Source of the DNA: Buxus sempervirens
Taxonomy: Eukaryota > Streptophyta > Magnoliopsida > Buxales > Buxaceae
DNA length: 64,000 bases
Assembly (NCBI GenBank): GCA_947561395.2
Contig: OX387184.1
Coordinates: 4,154,001-4,218,000 of the forward strand
Direction of reading: 5' to 3'
Shown: positions 1 to 13,300 of the stretch, in pieces
Position numbering within the stretch: position 1 is the stretch's first letter
Layout of the letters: every line of letters starts with the position of its first letter
Made by a program: the position numbers and the translations under genes
The notes under the pieces: generated by a model
Told to the model about the DNA's origin: nothing
What the model saw: only the letters and a program-made list of their open reading frames with translations
The model's database searches: none

Positions 1-170
1 AATACTCTCTACAGACTTATAAACCTTTTGTTCCTGGGTTTGTTATAAGTGAGGACTACAATACTCATTCTAAATTATTTTAGAAAAGTATCACTATTTC
101 TAAATTATCAAGAATTAGTGACTGAATTTGAGTTCTTTTTAAAAACTAAAACTTAAAACCAATTTTACCC
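1..170. mobile_element. Partial MITE, right arm (Mutator-like long-TIR family)
   Basis: This AT-rich stretch matches the right arm of the 360-bp element at 40506-40865. It shows the same order of motifs: a TTATAAGTGAGG-like centre, AAAAGTATCACT, AATTATCAAGAATTAGTG, and a terminal AAAACCAATTTTACCC. The left arm lies outside the window. The match was made by eye and the outer boundary is approximate. Confidence 0.55.
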
Positions 171-247
171 ACATAAATAACATTATGTAAATAAAAAACA
201 TTATCTCTTTACAGCAACATAAACTTTAAAATTTACATTTAAACATA

Positions 248-1197
248 TTTTTTTTTTTTTTTGGTGGACAAAAGAGTAATTTTTATTATGAACGCACCTG
301 AGGTACATGTCTTACATCATCAAATAGACAAGAAGTCAAAAAGGATGGAGGTTTGTCTATCCATACACAGGAGAAATTGTCTATGGCGAAATTTGCCAAT
401 AAATCAGCGGCTTTGTTCCCTTCCCTTAGAGTGTGATTGACCTCAACCTGCTGGAAATTAGGCCACAGAGAATAGATCGAATCCAAAGTAGCAGCTATGC
501 GCCAAGGAGGGGAAGGAGATCGATTATGAAGTAGATGAACCAGAGCCTTTGAATCTCCTTCGAGAACAATGTTATTGTAAGATCTAGATGATGCCAATCT
601 TAAGGCCTCCAACGCCGCAATACTCTCCGCCTGTAAAGCATTGTTGGCATTACAAGTCACTGCTACAGCAGCTAAAAATCGGCCACAACAGTCTCTGGCA
701 ATCACGCCAATACCTGCAGCTCCAGTAGACTGGCGCCAGGCGCCGTCAAAATTCAATTTAATTTGTGATTCCCTTGGTGATAACCAGGAGATCATTGTGC
801 ATTCCCTCTTATCATGAGTTGGCAAGTGCATCTGATTCTTTAGCTCCATCTCATCCCTTAGCCTCCAAAACTGTGATATAACCTGAGAAGGATTAGGTTG
901 AACTTTATCAAACAGTACCTTGTTTCGGTGATTCCATAACACCCATCCAAACATAGCTATGAGAGATAAGAAGTCATCAAAATGAAAGTTATGCACAGTT
1001 GGTATAGTTTGACTTAAATCATATAACCACTGTCTAATTGAACTTTGTGATCCAAACGATTGAGTCGCTCCCCCAATACATTGTAGCCATGCAGCTCTTG
1101 AAAACGGGCATGTAAGCCATATGTGCTCAACTGTTTCTACCATATCTTTACACAGAGGACAAAACGGATCTCCTTTTTGAGTTCGGCTTGAAACCAA
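248..1197 (-). mobile_element. 5'-truncated LINE with zf-RVT and RNase H domains
   Basis: One open frame of about 303 codons runs on the minus strand. It begins without an ATG, as expected for a LINE cut off at its 5' end. A zinc-binding reverse-transcriptase motif comes first (residues C13, C16, H25, C30). An RNase H domain follows, starting near residue 146 (NFDGAW), and all four acidic catalytic residues are present (D151, E191, D215, D265). The reverse transcriptase itself is missing. A 15-nt T run at 248-262 is the poly(A) tail on this strand, 23 bases past the stop, which supports retroposition. The intact frame suggests a fairly recent insertion. A domesticated single-domain RNase H gene is the alternative, but there is no ATG and no sign of introns. 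Confidence 0.8.
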
Positions 1198-1637
1198 ACT
1201 TAAACAAGTCTCCTTATTAATTGCTAATTATTGAATCAATATTTATTTCGACCTCTTCAGTTCAAACTTCTCGGGTCTTAATAGAAAATTTGGCGTATCC
1301 GACCCACAACGAGGGATTCCCTATGGAAGGGAATGGCCAATTTGAAGAAACAAGTCTCCTTACGAGACTAACGCAGCGTGAATCATAATAATGGAAAAGC
1401 CCCATCTAACCAGGCTTTCAATGACAAAGTAAGCTTACCTAACTCCGTTGATGTTGAATATATACCTGTCTGTATTCGGAGTACTGAATTTATTTCGTTC
1501 CATTGACTCAACACAGGGACCATGTTTGGATCTACTCCCCATACGAGAGGGGAATCTTGGGTTTTATCTTTGACTTTTGGTTTCAGTCATTTTAATTAGT
1601 TCTTGTTTGTCGTGCATAGCTGAGCATCCATGTAACC
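1198..1637. other. Intergenic stretch, LINE to epoxide hydrolase
   Basis: I see no gene here. A 15-bp direct repeat (AAACAAGTCTCCTTA) occurs at 1202-1216 and again at 1348-1362. The remainder is presumably the promoter region of the downstream epoxide hydrolase. Confidence 0.4.
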
Positions 1638-1659
1638 TCTCTCTCTCTCTCTCTCTCTC
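1637..1659. repeat. (CT)n microsatellite in the leader of the epoxide hydrolase gene
   Basis: About 11 CT dinucleotides end roughly 65 bases before the ATG. Pyrimidine tracts of this kind are common in plant 5' leaders and core promoters. Confidence 0.9.
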
Positions 1660-1725
1660 ATCCTTTTTCTTTGGCAGTAAACCAGAGCAAGATTAAGGAA
1701 AAATTCTTTATAAAAAACGGATACC

Positions 1726-3051
1726 ATGAGCGAGCTGAAGCATCAAAGAGTTCAGACCAATGGTATATGGATGCACATAGCAGAACAAGGGGCGGGACCT
1801 CTTGTTCTTCTTCTTCATGGCTTCCCAGAATTCTGGTTTTCGTGGCGACACCAGATAAGGCACCTGGCCAACAGCGGTTACCATGTGGTTGCACCTGACA
1901 TGAGAGGCTATGGGGACACGGACGCCCCACTTGATCCCAAATCCTACACTGTTCTCCATCTAGTTGGTGATCTCATCGGCCTTCTAGACTACCTAGGAGA
2001 GCAACAGGTCATCTCCTCTCACCCTCACCTTTCCTCCATAAATCTTAGATCTGTGTTGCAAGAGTTGTTCAACGTTCTTTGTAAATTGACCAGGCTTTTG
2101 TTGTTGGGCATGACTGGGGTGCTGTCGCCGCTTGGCATCTCAGCCTCTTTAGACCTGATAGAGTTAAAGGGCTCGTCAGTTTGAGTGTCCCATTCACGCC
2201 CAGATCCCCCAATTTGAAGTTTTTTGAGTCGATAAGACGAACTTTCGGCGATGGATTCTACATTTCACAGTTTCAGGTATGGTCCATCCCTTCCCCTGTA
2301 TTTCTTTGAGGACCAGTGCTAATTAAGGAGCAACACATTTAAATAATTTTATGTATGATTTTTGCATTGCTTCCTGGTATTCTGTTTCTTTAATTTTTCT
2401 GATCCTTTTACAGACAAATGCGATGCAACTTCACTAGTGTGTGTCACTGTGTTTTGTGGTGTTGAATAGGAGCCTGGAAGAGCAGAGAAGGCATTTGCTC
2501 GTTATGACTACTTGACAGTAATGAAGAAGTTCTTGCTGATTAATAAGACTGATCATCTGGTTGCTCCTCCTGGTATGGAGATTATTGATTTCTTGGAGAC
2601 ACCCTCATCGTTGCCAAAATGGATTAGCGAGGAAGAACTTCAGTTCTATGCAGACAAGTTTCAAGAATCAGGCTTCACTGGCCCTTTCAATTACTACCGA
2701 GCTATGGACTTGTAAGCTGGCTGTATAAAATGCAACGACTTTCTCTCATATGTTTGATAACATTTGATTTTGTAACTGAACTTGGCTGTTAATAACAGGA
2801 ATTGGGAGCTTCTTGCACCATGGCAAGGATCAAAAATTACAGTTCCAACAAAGTTCATAGCCGGGGACAGAGACATCGGATTCGAATCCGCCGGAACGAA
2901 AGACTACATACAAGGAGAAACCTTCAAGAGCTTAGTACCCAATCTGGAGGTCTGCATCATTGAAGGTCACCATTTTATACAACAAGAGAGAGCTCAACAA
3001 GTCACTGACGAAATTCTCTCCTTCATCGGCAAACTATCTGCTATCAACTAG
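1726..3051 (+). CDS. Soluble epoxide hydrolase (alpha/beta-hydrolase fold)
   Basis: Four exons (1726-2007, 2094-2276, 2470-2711, 2799-3051) join in phase with GT..AG borders into 319 aa, the usual length for plant soluble epoxide hydrolases. These cytosolic enzymes open epoxides, for example of fatty acids in cutin and defence lipids, to diols through an ester on an Asp nucleophile. Visible motifs are the oxyanion HGFP (31-34), the nucleophile in GHDWG (D101), lid tyrosines at Y150 and Y230/Y231 (NYYRAMD), the charge-relay Asp in GDRD (D261), and the catalytic His just before Phe (H294). By comparison with remembered relatives, the segment before that His (EGHHF) looks one residue shorter than the usual EGxxHF. 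The ATG at 1726 is chosen because the protein starts like its family. Family assignment is firm; the substrate is unknown. Confidence 0.93.
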
Positions 3052-6000
3052 ACTCCTAGATCATCTGTTTGCTACCAGATGATAATTACAATCTTAGTGT
3101 TACCAAGGAATTTAGCGACCTAGTTATATCTGAACGCTTTTATGGTCTGGGATTTGCTTTTTATGGTGTGAAGTTCTGTTCCATGAATTGAGCTCTTGAT
3201 ATTTTTGGATTAACTTTTGCTTTTATTGAGCACAAATGGGCTTGGGCATGCTTATGGATCTAGTTATCTAGGCCTGATTCAAGCTTCACCGGATTCGCTA
3301 CAAGGCCGTACCCAACTCGTGTGGCAAAGCCCGCATCATCTAAGGCCTGCATAGGCTACGAGGGCACACTCGGCCCATAACGTGTCATGCTTGGGCTAGG
3401 CATGTTAAAGCCTTACCCATTTAGGCCCAGTCCGGTTTTGGATGTTATTGCAGGTATAAAAGTAGTCAATTGTTTATACACGTATCTCAAACTAATTTTG
3501 TCATATTACTAATTCTTTTTGTAATTTTATGTGCTACTTTTTTTGCTTAATTTATTGAAATAATAATTATAGAAAAAAAAACATTTAATTATAGATACAT
3601 ATAAACATTTTTAATAAAATTAAAAAAACAATGCAAAAACTGGGCTTGACTGGACCGAGCATGGTCCATTTTTATTTCAGGGATGGGCTTGGGTTGGAGT
3701 GTTCAGCTTTGAAAAACGAGTTGAGCCAAGCTTGGGCAAGCAAAAGGGCTCTTATACCTTGTCCTAAGCCTGGTCCGAGCAAGGTTTGACCTGGCCCATT
3801 GCCGCTGCTATGCCCAAGCGCCTATTAAAAAGGTCTGGGCTAATAAATACGTTATTTAACGAAGGGAGGAGGAGCAAGAAATACGTTAAAGACGGAAAAA
3901 ATATCTCTCGAATAGAAGACGATAGAGCAGTTGGCAGAGAACATTCGCATAATTGGACCAAAACAGAGAAAATAGAGCGTGGGGGCCCACCAATTATCCT
4001 CCGGGCCCTTACGTGTCACGGTGACGTCACCATCCTCGAGATCGAACTGATCCCTTCCCATTAGGCAACAGGCACGCAAAAAACGAACCGTTTCTGTTCG
4101 ATTCTCACACGCAAACGTGGAACCCACGCTCCTCACCAAAGCATATTAATAATTGGAGAAAGATTTTTCCAAAGCGAGTTAAGTTGGAAACAAAGATATA
4201 TTTTATTCCACCAATGGATAACCGCCACATGTTATTTAATATTATAATCATCGTCCAATCTTTTCTCCTTACGTGCATCTTGGGTCCCACAGTATACGTC
4301 AGGCCGACTTGGATTATTACAATAAAGAAAAAGGAAAACAAATAAATATACTCACCTGCCGTGGTAATGGGCCCGTAGGCCCACGAAGTGACAGGAGTTG
4401 TTATAAAATCGAGTTGTTATAAAAACGTTGATGACACGTGGCTAAACCATCCGACCGACGACCTTTGCTCAATGGATTACTGGGTACTTTGTAACGTCCA
4501 GATGTCCATGGATGATCCACCAACCCTGATTTTCTTTTAACGGGAACAATTGCAACATGGGCCCATGGCCCACTTGTTATGACGTGTAATTTGACCTTTT
4601 ACCTGGTCCTACCAACAGTATTTAATACGAGTTAGCTGAGATTATGTTAATTTATTAGTGTATCTGAAGTAGCTACGGACACCTGGTTACTTTAATCAAA
4701 GGGTAATGATTGTCGAGTTTGATATTTGAATCACTGAGTTCGCCGTTTGTGTCAGAAAAAGCTGAAGCTCTTGCATGTCTACGTGGCATCGATTCTTGGA
4801 TCCTATCGCCAGGAGACTCACATGTGTTATCCAATCAAATCCTGCCGTTGATTCTTTACTGGAAATACGCCCTATCCCGAGGTGGGTTTCCAGCGACTGC
4901 CATCTCCATCCCTGCAAGACGTGCCCCGGGCCTCCTCTCTCATGGCTTCGTTGCACAGGTTCCTAATTCCTTAATTGCCCCTCGGTTTTTGAGACATTTA
5001 CGGAAACACTCTATCTTAGAAAGAAAGTTGTTCATTGGTGGTCTTTAGAAGCCATAATTATTACTTATTGTTTTAGCTTGTAAGCAAAACGAGAAAGAAA
5101 AGTTTTTTTTTTTTTTTTAAGCAATAAAGAAAAAAAAAAAGAAAAAAGGAACAATATAATAATAATAGTAATATAAAAGTAATATAGTTGGTTGTCATGT
5201 TATGAAATGTCGATTTTTGGAGTGGGCCCACACCCTAATTAAGTATCCAATAACAATCTGATGGTGATGTCGATTGAGTCATTTTCACACGGCATTAGCA
5301 TATCTGCTGATACGCCTGGTCAATAAAAAAAAGGAAAAACCCTAAAATATAATATTATATATTTAAAATGAAAAGTTGAAAGTATTATGCTTTGAGTAAT
5401 TCACTCACCCCACCACAAAACTCAATCCCTTTATTATTTAGAAAAATTTACAAAAAATTGGATTAAAAGGAAAAATTGACAGTTGGTGATAAACACTCAA
5501 ATCTTCTTCTTTAGCTAGAAAAATAACTACCATGTTAACCGTTTCTGCAAATTTACCCATAACAGTGCTTCTTAGTAAGAGCTTTTATCTGTGCCTCTTT
5601 TGGATGTTTGGTTTCTTCCATTAATGTATGGAAGAGTGATGAGGCCAAACAAAGAGACAAAAAGAGAGGTTTTTATTCCACGCACGTCATTACCCAGAAA
5701 AGCTAAAATATACGTAAGTAGGCAAGAGAGGTTAACTCGAGTGGGAAACACATCAATTAATAACCTAACCCTATTATTATCTTAATCGCCATCATTAGAT
5801 TAGAAGATTAAAATAATTTATTTTGTATGGTGCATATTGTAGCATTTCAGACCTTCCAATGCCTTGGGATGAGAGAGAGATGATAAAGAGTGACAAAGGT
5901 TGAAGAAGAAGAGAGAGGGAAGGGGTGAGAGAGATGGGTTTAAGGGAGGTTTAGGTCCACCTACTGGTTGTTAGGGATAGAACACCCTAACCAAACAACA

Positions 6001-6250
6001 ACAACAACAACGGCAACAACAAAAACAGCAGGAGCAGCGACAACGGCAACAACTACAATCAAAGGAGGAACAATGAGAAGCCAAAGCAAAAAGGGGAAGA
6101 AAGAGAAAGTTATGATTTGAGGAGTTGCAGGTCCAGTTCTGAGATAACTTTTTGGTGAGTTTTCATGGAGGAAGAAAGGGAGATGAGAGAGGGGGTTGAG
6201 TGGCACGTGAGAATGATGGAATGATGGATGGGGAATATATGGATAAAAAA
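3052..6250. other. Intergenic region, epoxide hydrolase to BELL gene
   Basis: No convincing gene is seen. The first 150-200 bases are likely the epoxide hydrolase 3'UTR. A repeat rich in GGGCTTGGGC-like words covers about 3235-3830. The part at 4200-5400 is AT-rich with short poly(A) runs at 5103-5119. From about 5870 the DNA is purine-rich (GA repeats), followed by a CAA-rich tract at 5994-6052. Those two tracts are the likely promoter-proximal part of the BELL gene. Confidence 0.45.
3235..3830. repeat. Degenerate MITE-like repeat with GGGCTTGGGC words
   Basis: The two ends are GC-richer and carry inverted versions of the same words: GGGCTTGGGCATGC near 3238 and GCTATGCCCAAGCGCC near 3807. 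The middle is AT-rich. This layout resembles old non-autonomous hAT-like plant elements. No target-site duplication is evident. Confidence 0.35.
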
Positions 6251-6254
6251 GAAA

Positions 6255-7360
6255 TTAAAGTGAAGGGGGAATTATAATTTTTCAAAGTTCTCGTATTGAA
6301 TTCTAGTTTATTGCTTTTATTTGTTCGATGAAAAGCAGTTGTTTTGGATCTCGGGATCGTCTTTGTCTCCGTTTTGGGGGGATTGTTTCGGCGGATCGGG
6401 TTTGCTTCCGAGCTTTTCTGCTCCCCACGGAAGACACAAATAATCTCTGATTTTCAGGTATTTTTTTATTTGAAGTGTTTATCTTTCTTAGATTATGATA
6501 GGTAGAAACACCCTTCTGTTTCTGTTGTTATTATTATTAGTATTTCCCTTTTCCATGTAGCTAGTTATGATTCCGTTGTGTTTGATACAAATTACATAAT
6601 TATAGTGAAGTGGCTTTAATGCATGAAGCACATCATGATTTGAAGAAGATGAGAAACCATGAAAAAGGTTTTCTTTTTATGGATTTCTCTTATTGGTTAC
6701 CTGCGTTTTCGGCTGTTCCAATTTGTTTTCTAACGCCGTTCTTGTGGATTTTGGGTATGTGGATTTTGTTTCTAGACGGTGCTCTTGTGTGTCTGGGTAT
6801 ATTTTCTTCTTTGCTGGTTTTCTTATGACTGTTAGTGATTGATGGGTTACCATTCACTTCCATATATTTCTATAATATTTGTTTGACTTTGGGGATAGGA
6901 AATGAAAGATTTTTTTAGTTTTGGAAGGAAAAATATAAGGGTTTCTTGTTTTTGGGTTAATCTCAGTTTTGGAATTCTCTGTGTTGATGTTCGTATACAA
7001 CATAGCTGAGCACAGCAGAAGCCATGGATTTTATGGCTTCTTTGTTATCAGCGTTATTGATGAATGTTTTACAAATTTACCTCTTGCATGTGATGGAAAC
7101 CATTTAATCGAACCTGTAACCGGTTTCTTTAAGCTTATAGCTGTGAGAATGAAAATGATGTCCAAGCGTTGACGAATAATTATTAGATTTGATGATAAGA
7201 AAGATTCTTGAAATCTTCTGGGGTTATGATTAGCTGATCATCCCTGTTCAATATTATCAGTTTCTGGGGCGAATTATTTAGTTGCAGAGAAGACTGGTAA
7301 TGATTTGTCTTTCATGTCCATTTCCTCAACCAAAAGTATCTGATATTGAAGAAGAGAAAG
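6255..7360 (+). promoter_or_regulatory. Probable 5'UTR exon and 5'UTR intron of the BELL gene
   Basis: A strong donor (TTTTCAG|GTATTT) lies after 6457 and a good acceptor (TAGTTGCAG) ends at 7287. A leader intron of about 830 bases is therefore likely, with the non-coding exon ending at 6457 and a second leader piece at 7288-7360. The purine-rich block upstream (5870-5940) could bind GAGA-type BPC factors, which is inference from known plant biology. The transcription start is not determined. Confidence 0.5.
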
Positions 7361-10300
7361 ATGGCTACTTACTACCATAGTTCGAGCAGCCAAAGAGATG
7401 CCATTCCAACCCTCTATTTAAGGGACCCTGCCCCTGAATCATACCCCGAACCACCTGTTCTTCCTGGTAACATGATGATGTATCTGAACTACCCATCTTC
7501 AGCAGGGTCCTACTCAGATACTTTAGCTGTGAATCCTCAGCCACAGCAAAATGGCGTTGAGATTCCACCTGTTGGAGCATCAGAATCGACCACCCGACAG
7601 CAAGGGATCCTATCAAACCTCACCAGTTCGCATATTGGGGAGCCAAATTACACTGTATGGAGGGATGGAAGAAATGAGATGCTGTTCATGCAGCCAACAG
7701 GTGTCACAGCAAGCATGCAGCAAATTGGCAGGCAGTTAAATAGCACAGTGGACGATCTTGGCCAGAGCTCTGTAACTGAGGATCTCCAGATGGATATGCG
7801 ATCACAGCTAGGTATTCTACATGGTGGTCAGAATTTGCAGGGCCAGGGTTTGTCCCTTAGCCTCAGCACACAGATCCCTTCTGCCATTCCTGTGCCTTCA
7901 TTTCAATACCGGGATCCTAATTCAGGACTCTTGTCATTCTTGAGTTCTCATCCATCATTTTCGGGAGAGGGTGGCAGCAGGACCAGCTCCTCTAGGGGTG
8001 AAGAGAGATCTCAAAGCAAACAGCCAAAAAATTTGGAATACTTGACTCCTGGTTTTCCTGGGGGCAATCACGAATCGGTCAAGGGGGAAGCTTTGAACAA
8101 TGTTCAATCTCATATGGGCCATAAGCCAATGCATTCTGATACATCTTCATATGGATTACCAAATTTTGCTAGCACAGTTCCCCACTCCAAATACCTCAAG
8201 GCAGCACAGCAATTGCTTGATGAAGTTGTAAATGTCCGGAAGGCTCTGAAGCAGCCTGAATCAGAAAAGCACCAAAGCTTGCAAGGGTTTAGTTTAAAGG
8301 GCTCCAAACAGGCTGATGAGGGATTGAAATGTGGCTCCATGCCTCCCACGACTGAGATGCCTTCAAACCCAGAATCAACCACCAACTCCTCCACTGAGCT
8401 TTCACCCACTGAAAGGCAGGACTTACAGAACAAGTTGACAAAGCTCTTGTCCATGTTGGATGAGGTAGACCCAAACTTTCATTACTCTGTATTGATTTTA
8501 GTAATTCCCCTAGATCTGTATCAGTTTTCATCTGCTTTCCCATATCTGTATTACCTGGCACTTAATCAATTGGACCATATTGGCAAGAAGTGAGCCTCCA
8601 ACGGGACCTATTTGACCAGTTTCCATTTGGAAAAATCTCTATAATTTCTTTCATTCTTTTAATACTCGTCCGTATAAATTGATTTCATTCTAGATGCTTG
8701 ACGGTTACAATTGATGGTACACTAACTAATAGATTTTTTTTTTTTTGGGGTTCTGCTAGTTCATTTAGGCTTATATGTAGTAAAATTTGGGTTTATGTTA
8801 CAATTGAAAGGGTCAGCATATGACAAGATCAGTGGCTTTTCACATGCTTGCAGAGAATAAGACATGCTGTTCATACTTACTTAGAAGTTTTGTCAAGACG
8901 GCAACTTGGTTGGTCCAGGTGTTATGAAGCAGAGGATGGATTGTGAGTATAATACAGAAGGGTTTTCAGTAATGGTTATCTGTAAACTGGTCATACATGG
9001 TGTTACAGATCAAATAAAGGTTCTCTTTGTGAGGCATAGAGAGCAATGCAATTTGAGATTGACAAATGGAAAATGAGGAAATGCTTACAGTGAGTGCAAG
9101 GTGTAAATAGTGTATCTTTGGAGGTTAATGCTTTGAAGTGGAATTTTTTTTTTTTGGGTGGGTAGTTTTCTCTAAATGATGTATAGTGATCTTCCATAGT
9201 TTCTTCAAGATGTTTTTGGAAGTTTTGCATGCTAGTTCCATAGAACTGGTTGAAGTTATTGGCCTATGGAAATTTGGTGTCCTCCACAGAGTAGATGATA
9301 TAACATTTTTGTCATAAAAATGTTGGAACCATCTCACTGGGGGATGGGATTAGACTCATCCTCCTCCTTATGGTTGGATGATGGAATGCTTGAAAGGATG
9401 GATGAGATTTCTAGTGAAGTACAACTCTCCAAGTGATTTTTGTTTCAACTTTTATTCGATACCTTTTGAAGTGCACACTTGGTGAGTGCATTAAATTGGA
9501 TAATGGAGATGATTTTATAGCAATGTGTCCTATAGAGAACAGAAAACTGAGACTGATTGATTAGGCTTACCAAAACTTTGCAGCAGTCTGAAAACCATAA
9601 TTTCCCGTAGCTTTACATGTCTAAATTTCTTTTACCATGGTCTAGTCACAAGTTCTATTGCATTGCACAAATGGAAGCTGAATGTTGAATACCCCATCAC
9701 CAACAAATAAGGGCTTTATATGATGGTTTGACCTTTTCCTGAAAACAGACATACTCTAAAGTGCATGATTGTTCCCAAAAGCATCTGCAAAAGAGTAGTT
9801 CATTCCTCCTATTCATGCACTGTTCTATGATCTGGTGATGAAAGGGCTTCAATTGCATTCGGCTTCTGAATGAGTAAATTTCATCATGTGGTTATTCTGG
9901 GTATAATTTCAATTCTGATTGTAGTTCTCTATTCTGGTGTTGCAATTGTATAGAAAAGTTATCAAAGTTGATTCTAGGTGCATATAAAGAGTGCTATCAT
10001 ATAAAGGTAGAAGTTCAAGTTGGGAACAATATTGGTGCTCTGCGAGTAGATAGATAATCATGCAGGGTAATATTCTTGTTAGAATATTAATGTATGCGCA
10101 CGTTTGCATGTGTGTGTGTGTGTGTAGGTGCATTTTAAAGTAAATTCTTCAGTATGCCCATTGCTATTGCTTCTTTCTTCATGCATGTACTGTTCTTCAA
10201 TTTATTTTATTTTATTTTTTTATTTTTTATTTTTATTCTTAGTAATGGTTTCTGTTCTTGGATTGAATAAATGTTGGACTTTAATTCCACAATTTTTTCC

Positions 10301-13300
10301 AAATAATCTCAATGCCTACAAGATTTTGTTAATAATTTCCAGATGAGCTTCTAAACGAATGTCTTACCATAGCTGACCGTGACAATGATGAAACTGTGTG
10401 GTATCAGCTTCTACAATAGAGTTCATTTTTGTTTCATTATTTGCCTTGATTAATTCTAAATGCTAGTATGATTGTTAGGCATAAATCTAAGACCATACAA
10501 AGCCATGCATCTACAATCTATGAGTATGGCACAAAGCATTTAAGCTCTTATGTCTCCTTTCATGGTCTAAGATATACAGCATAATTTCATGAATGCCTCC
10601 CTGATATGTTTCAATCCTGATTTAGCTTTGTTTGGGGATTACATAAGGCCTTACCTCTTCTATTTTCCAGTCTGGAATAAATAATTTGCCACCTTCAACA
10701 TACTCCTGTGGTGTGAAGTTGGCTGAACCAATTGATAAATTTCCCTCGTAAAAATATCTATTGTCGATATTCTCATGTATATTGGATTCAAAAGCAGCTC
10801 ATGGAGGTCCATGAATCACTTAGCTCTGGTGAAGTTGTGTAATCAGTCTCAGACAATTGCTGGGCTGTAGACATAGCCTGAATGAAAATGTTATGGACAT
10901 AGAAACCAAAATAAAGAACCTAATTGTGTAGTTGCCATGGGCTTTGAGGATTCTTCGGTATTTTGCAACCAAACATTTACACTTTGTCCAAAGAAAATGC
11001 TAATGCAATGTTCGTTCTTTAAGCAATCTTGTATAAAAATCCTTGGTTGTTGCTGATAAAGGGAAAAAGACAAATGGTTCCATGTCTCCCAAGTTGACCT
11101 GTATAAGGGAGTTGTTCAGTTTTTCATGAAATTTTGTTCAGAGTGAATTGGTAAAGCCCCAGGGAGGCCTTTGCAAGCTAAATTGTTCCTATCTCACTGT
11201 TGTGCACATTTTTACTGGCTGTTGAAGGCATTCACATAACCTGATTGTAATATTTCAGTTCTTCAATGTCAGTGTGATGGCTGTTTCACTTTGCAATTAT
11301 GTTACATCATATTTAATCATCTATGATTGATTAATTTTCATCATTAAAAATGCAAAGACATGTTCTTATTCACAAGGGTAAAACTCTCGTCTTTTTTCTT
11401 CTCTATTTTATAATTTAGATACAATATACTCTTCATCAGTGAATAGTTTGAGCTTGAAGCTCAGATGGTTAATGTACTTACAGTCTACTCCCCTCTTCAA
11501 ATGCATACCCCATCTTCCCTAAAAAAACCCATTCACCACCGGGAAGACAAAATAAGAGCGATATTCAATTTGTTTTCTTCTTAAAATTGTTATGTTAGTT
11601 TGTAAGCTTTGCTATACAAGTAAAATGTCCAAAGGAGCCACCCTGAAGCTAACTGCATGATTTCCTAAAATTATAATTCTATCTTGGTCAAATTGGAATA
11701 TTTGATGTGCAATGGCTATATAATTTGGACCACATTTAAGCTTCATTCAGGAAATACTATGCAAGTAGGACAATCTTACGCTTTTCTTTTCCCTTTGCTA
11801 CATAATGTTTTCATCTTGCCAATGACATTGATTTAGTGTATTTCTCTTTTTATTGTGTAGTCCGATATTATACTCGCATATATACAATATAAGTATATAA
11901 CTACTGTTTGACTATTCAAATAACTATATTTTGTTCGTGATTATGAAAATGAAATTTAATTCTGTCCCTTATGGAGGTGGAGGTATATTTTTATGATCAT
12001 TCTTTGATAGCAGGTTGATAGAAGGTACAAGCAATATTATCAACAGATGCAGATAGTAGTGTCATCTTTTGATGTAATAGCAGGAAGTGGGGCGGCTAAA
12101 CCATACACAGCACTTGCCCTCCAGACAATTTCCCGTCACTTCCGCTGCTTGCGTGATGCCATTAGTGGCCAGATTCAAGCAACCCGGAGAAGCCTTGGAG
12201 AGCAAGATACTTCAGCAAGCAGCAAAGGAGGTGGAATATCTCGCCTCCGATATGTGGATCAGCAGCTTAGGCAACAGAGAGCTCTTCAGCAGCTTGGTAT
12301 GATGCAACATCATGCATGGAGGCCACAGAGGGGGCTGCCTGAAAACTCTGTTTCAATCCTTCGTGCTTGGCTGTTTGAGCACTTCCTTCATCCGTAAACC
12401 TCTTAACAGTTGACTTTTCTTTTTCTTTTTTTCTTTTTTCCTCTTCTTGCTACTTCCACAATATTGGAATGCAATTGAATCCCCTCTAATTCTTTGCTGA
12501 TTTTGATGTTCGCCAGTTACCCTAAGGACTCTGAGAAAATCATGCTAGCAAGGCAGACTGGCTTGACCAGAAGTCAGGTGAGATGGAAAAAGTTGGATTA
12601 AAATTTTCTGTTTGACAGGTAGATCATGAGGATATAAATCTAGTTATGGCATGTTGGTCCATGAGTGTTGAATCCCATATCCACCATCTTAGTAGGTTGA
12701 GCTTTGATCTTAAATGAAATTTACTCCTGAGTACCTATAACAGTCTGCTCTTTATATGCTTCTAAAGAACTTCATGATTACTATAGGCTCCCAAGGCAAC
12801 CATAGAATAAAACTAATTGTTCCAAATTTGTTTGGATTAGGTCTCAAACTGGTTTATAAATGCACGGGTGCGTCTCTGGAAGCCCATGGTTGAAGAGATG
12901 TACAAAGAGGAAACTGGCGACCCAGAAATGGATTCTAATTCGTCATCGGAAAACGCACACAAAGCAGCAACAGATGATATCAGAGATTCTCAAGAAAAGG
13001 ACACAGAGTTGCCAAGAAGTGAGACACCAGCTTCCACTGAAAGATGCCAAGCTGCACAGCTACATGACTCCAAATCTGAATTCATCTCTGACATAGAAAT
13101 GGCTGGGTCCAGTTCAGGAGCTGGCTTTCAAGATGGGGTTACTGTAGATGACCCTGATTATGGAATAATGAAATTGAGAGGAGGCCAAAGGTCCAGCACA
13201 GATGACTGTAGTCTTTTCCAGGAGGCACTTGTTCAGTCTGATGGGAGTGGTACGGGCAGGTTCATGGCTGCTGCAACTGCTTATCAAATGTCAGAGTTGG

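Noticed and set aside
4710-5048. Frame of 112 codons, with ATGGCTTCGTTGCACAGG near 4942, looking like a transit-peptide start
   Set aside because: No domain, no downstream exons and an early stop in the ATG frame. At best it is an orphan promoter or first-exon fragment.
5961-6206. Minus-strand frame rich in Val and Ala
   Set aside because: It is a by-product of the CAA/GCA-rich tract upstream of the BELL gene.
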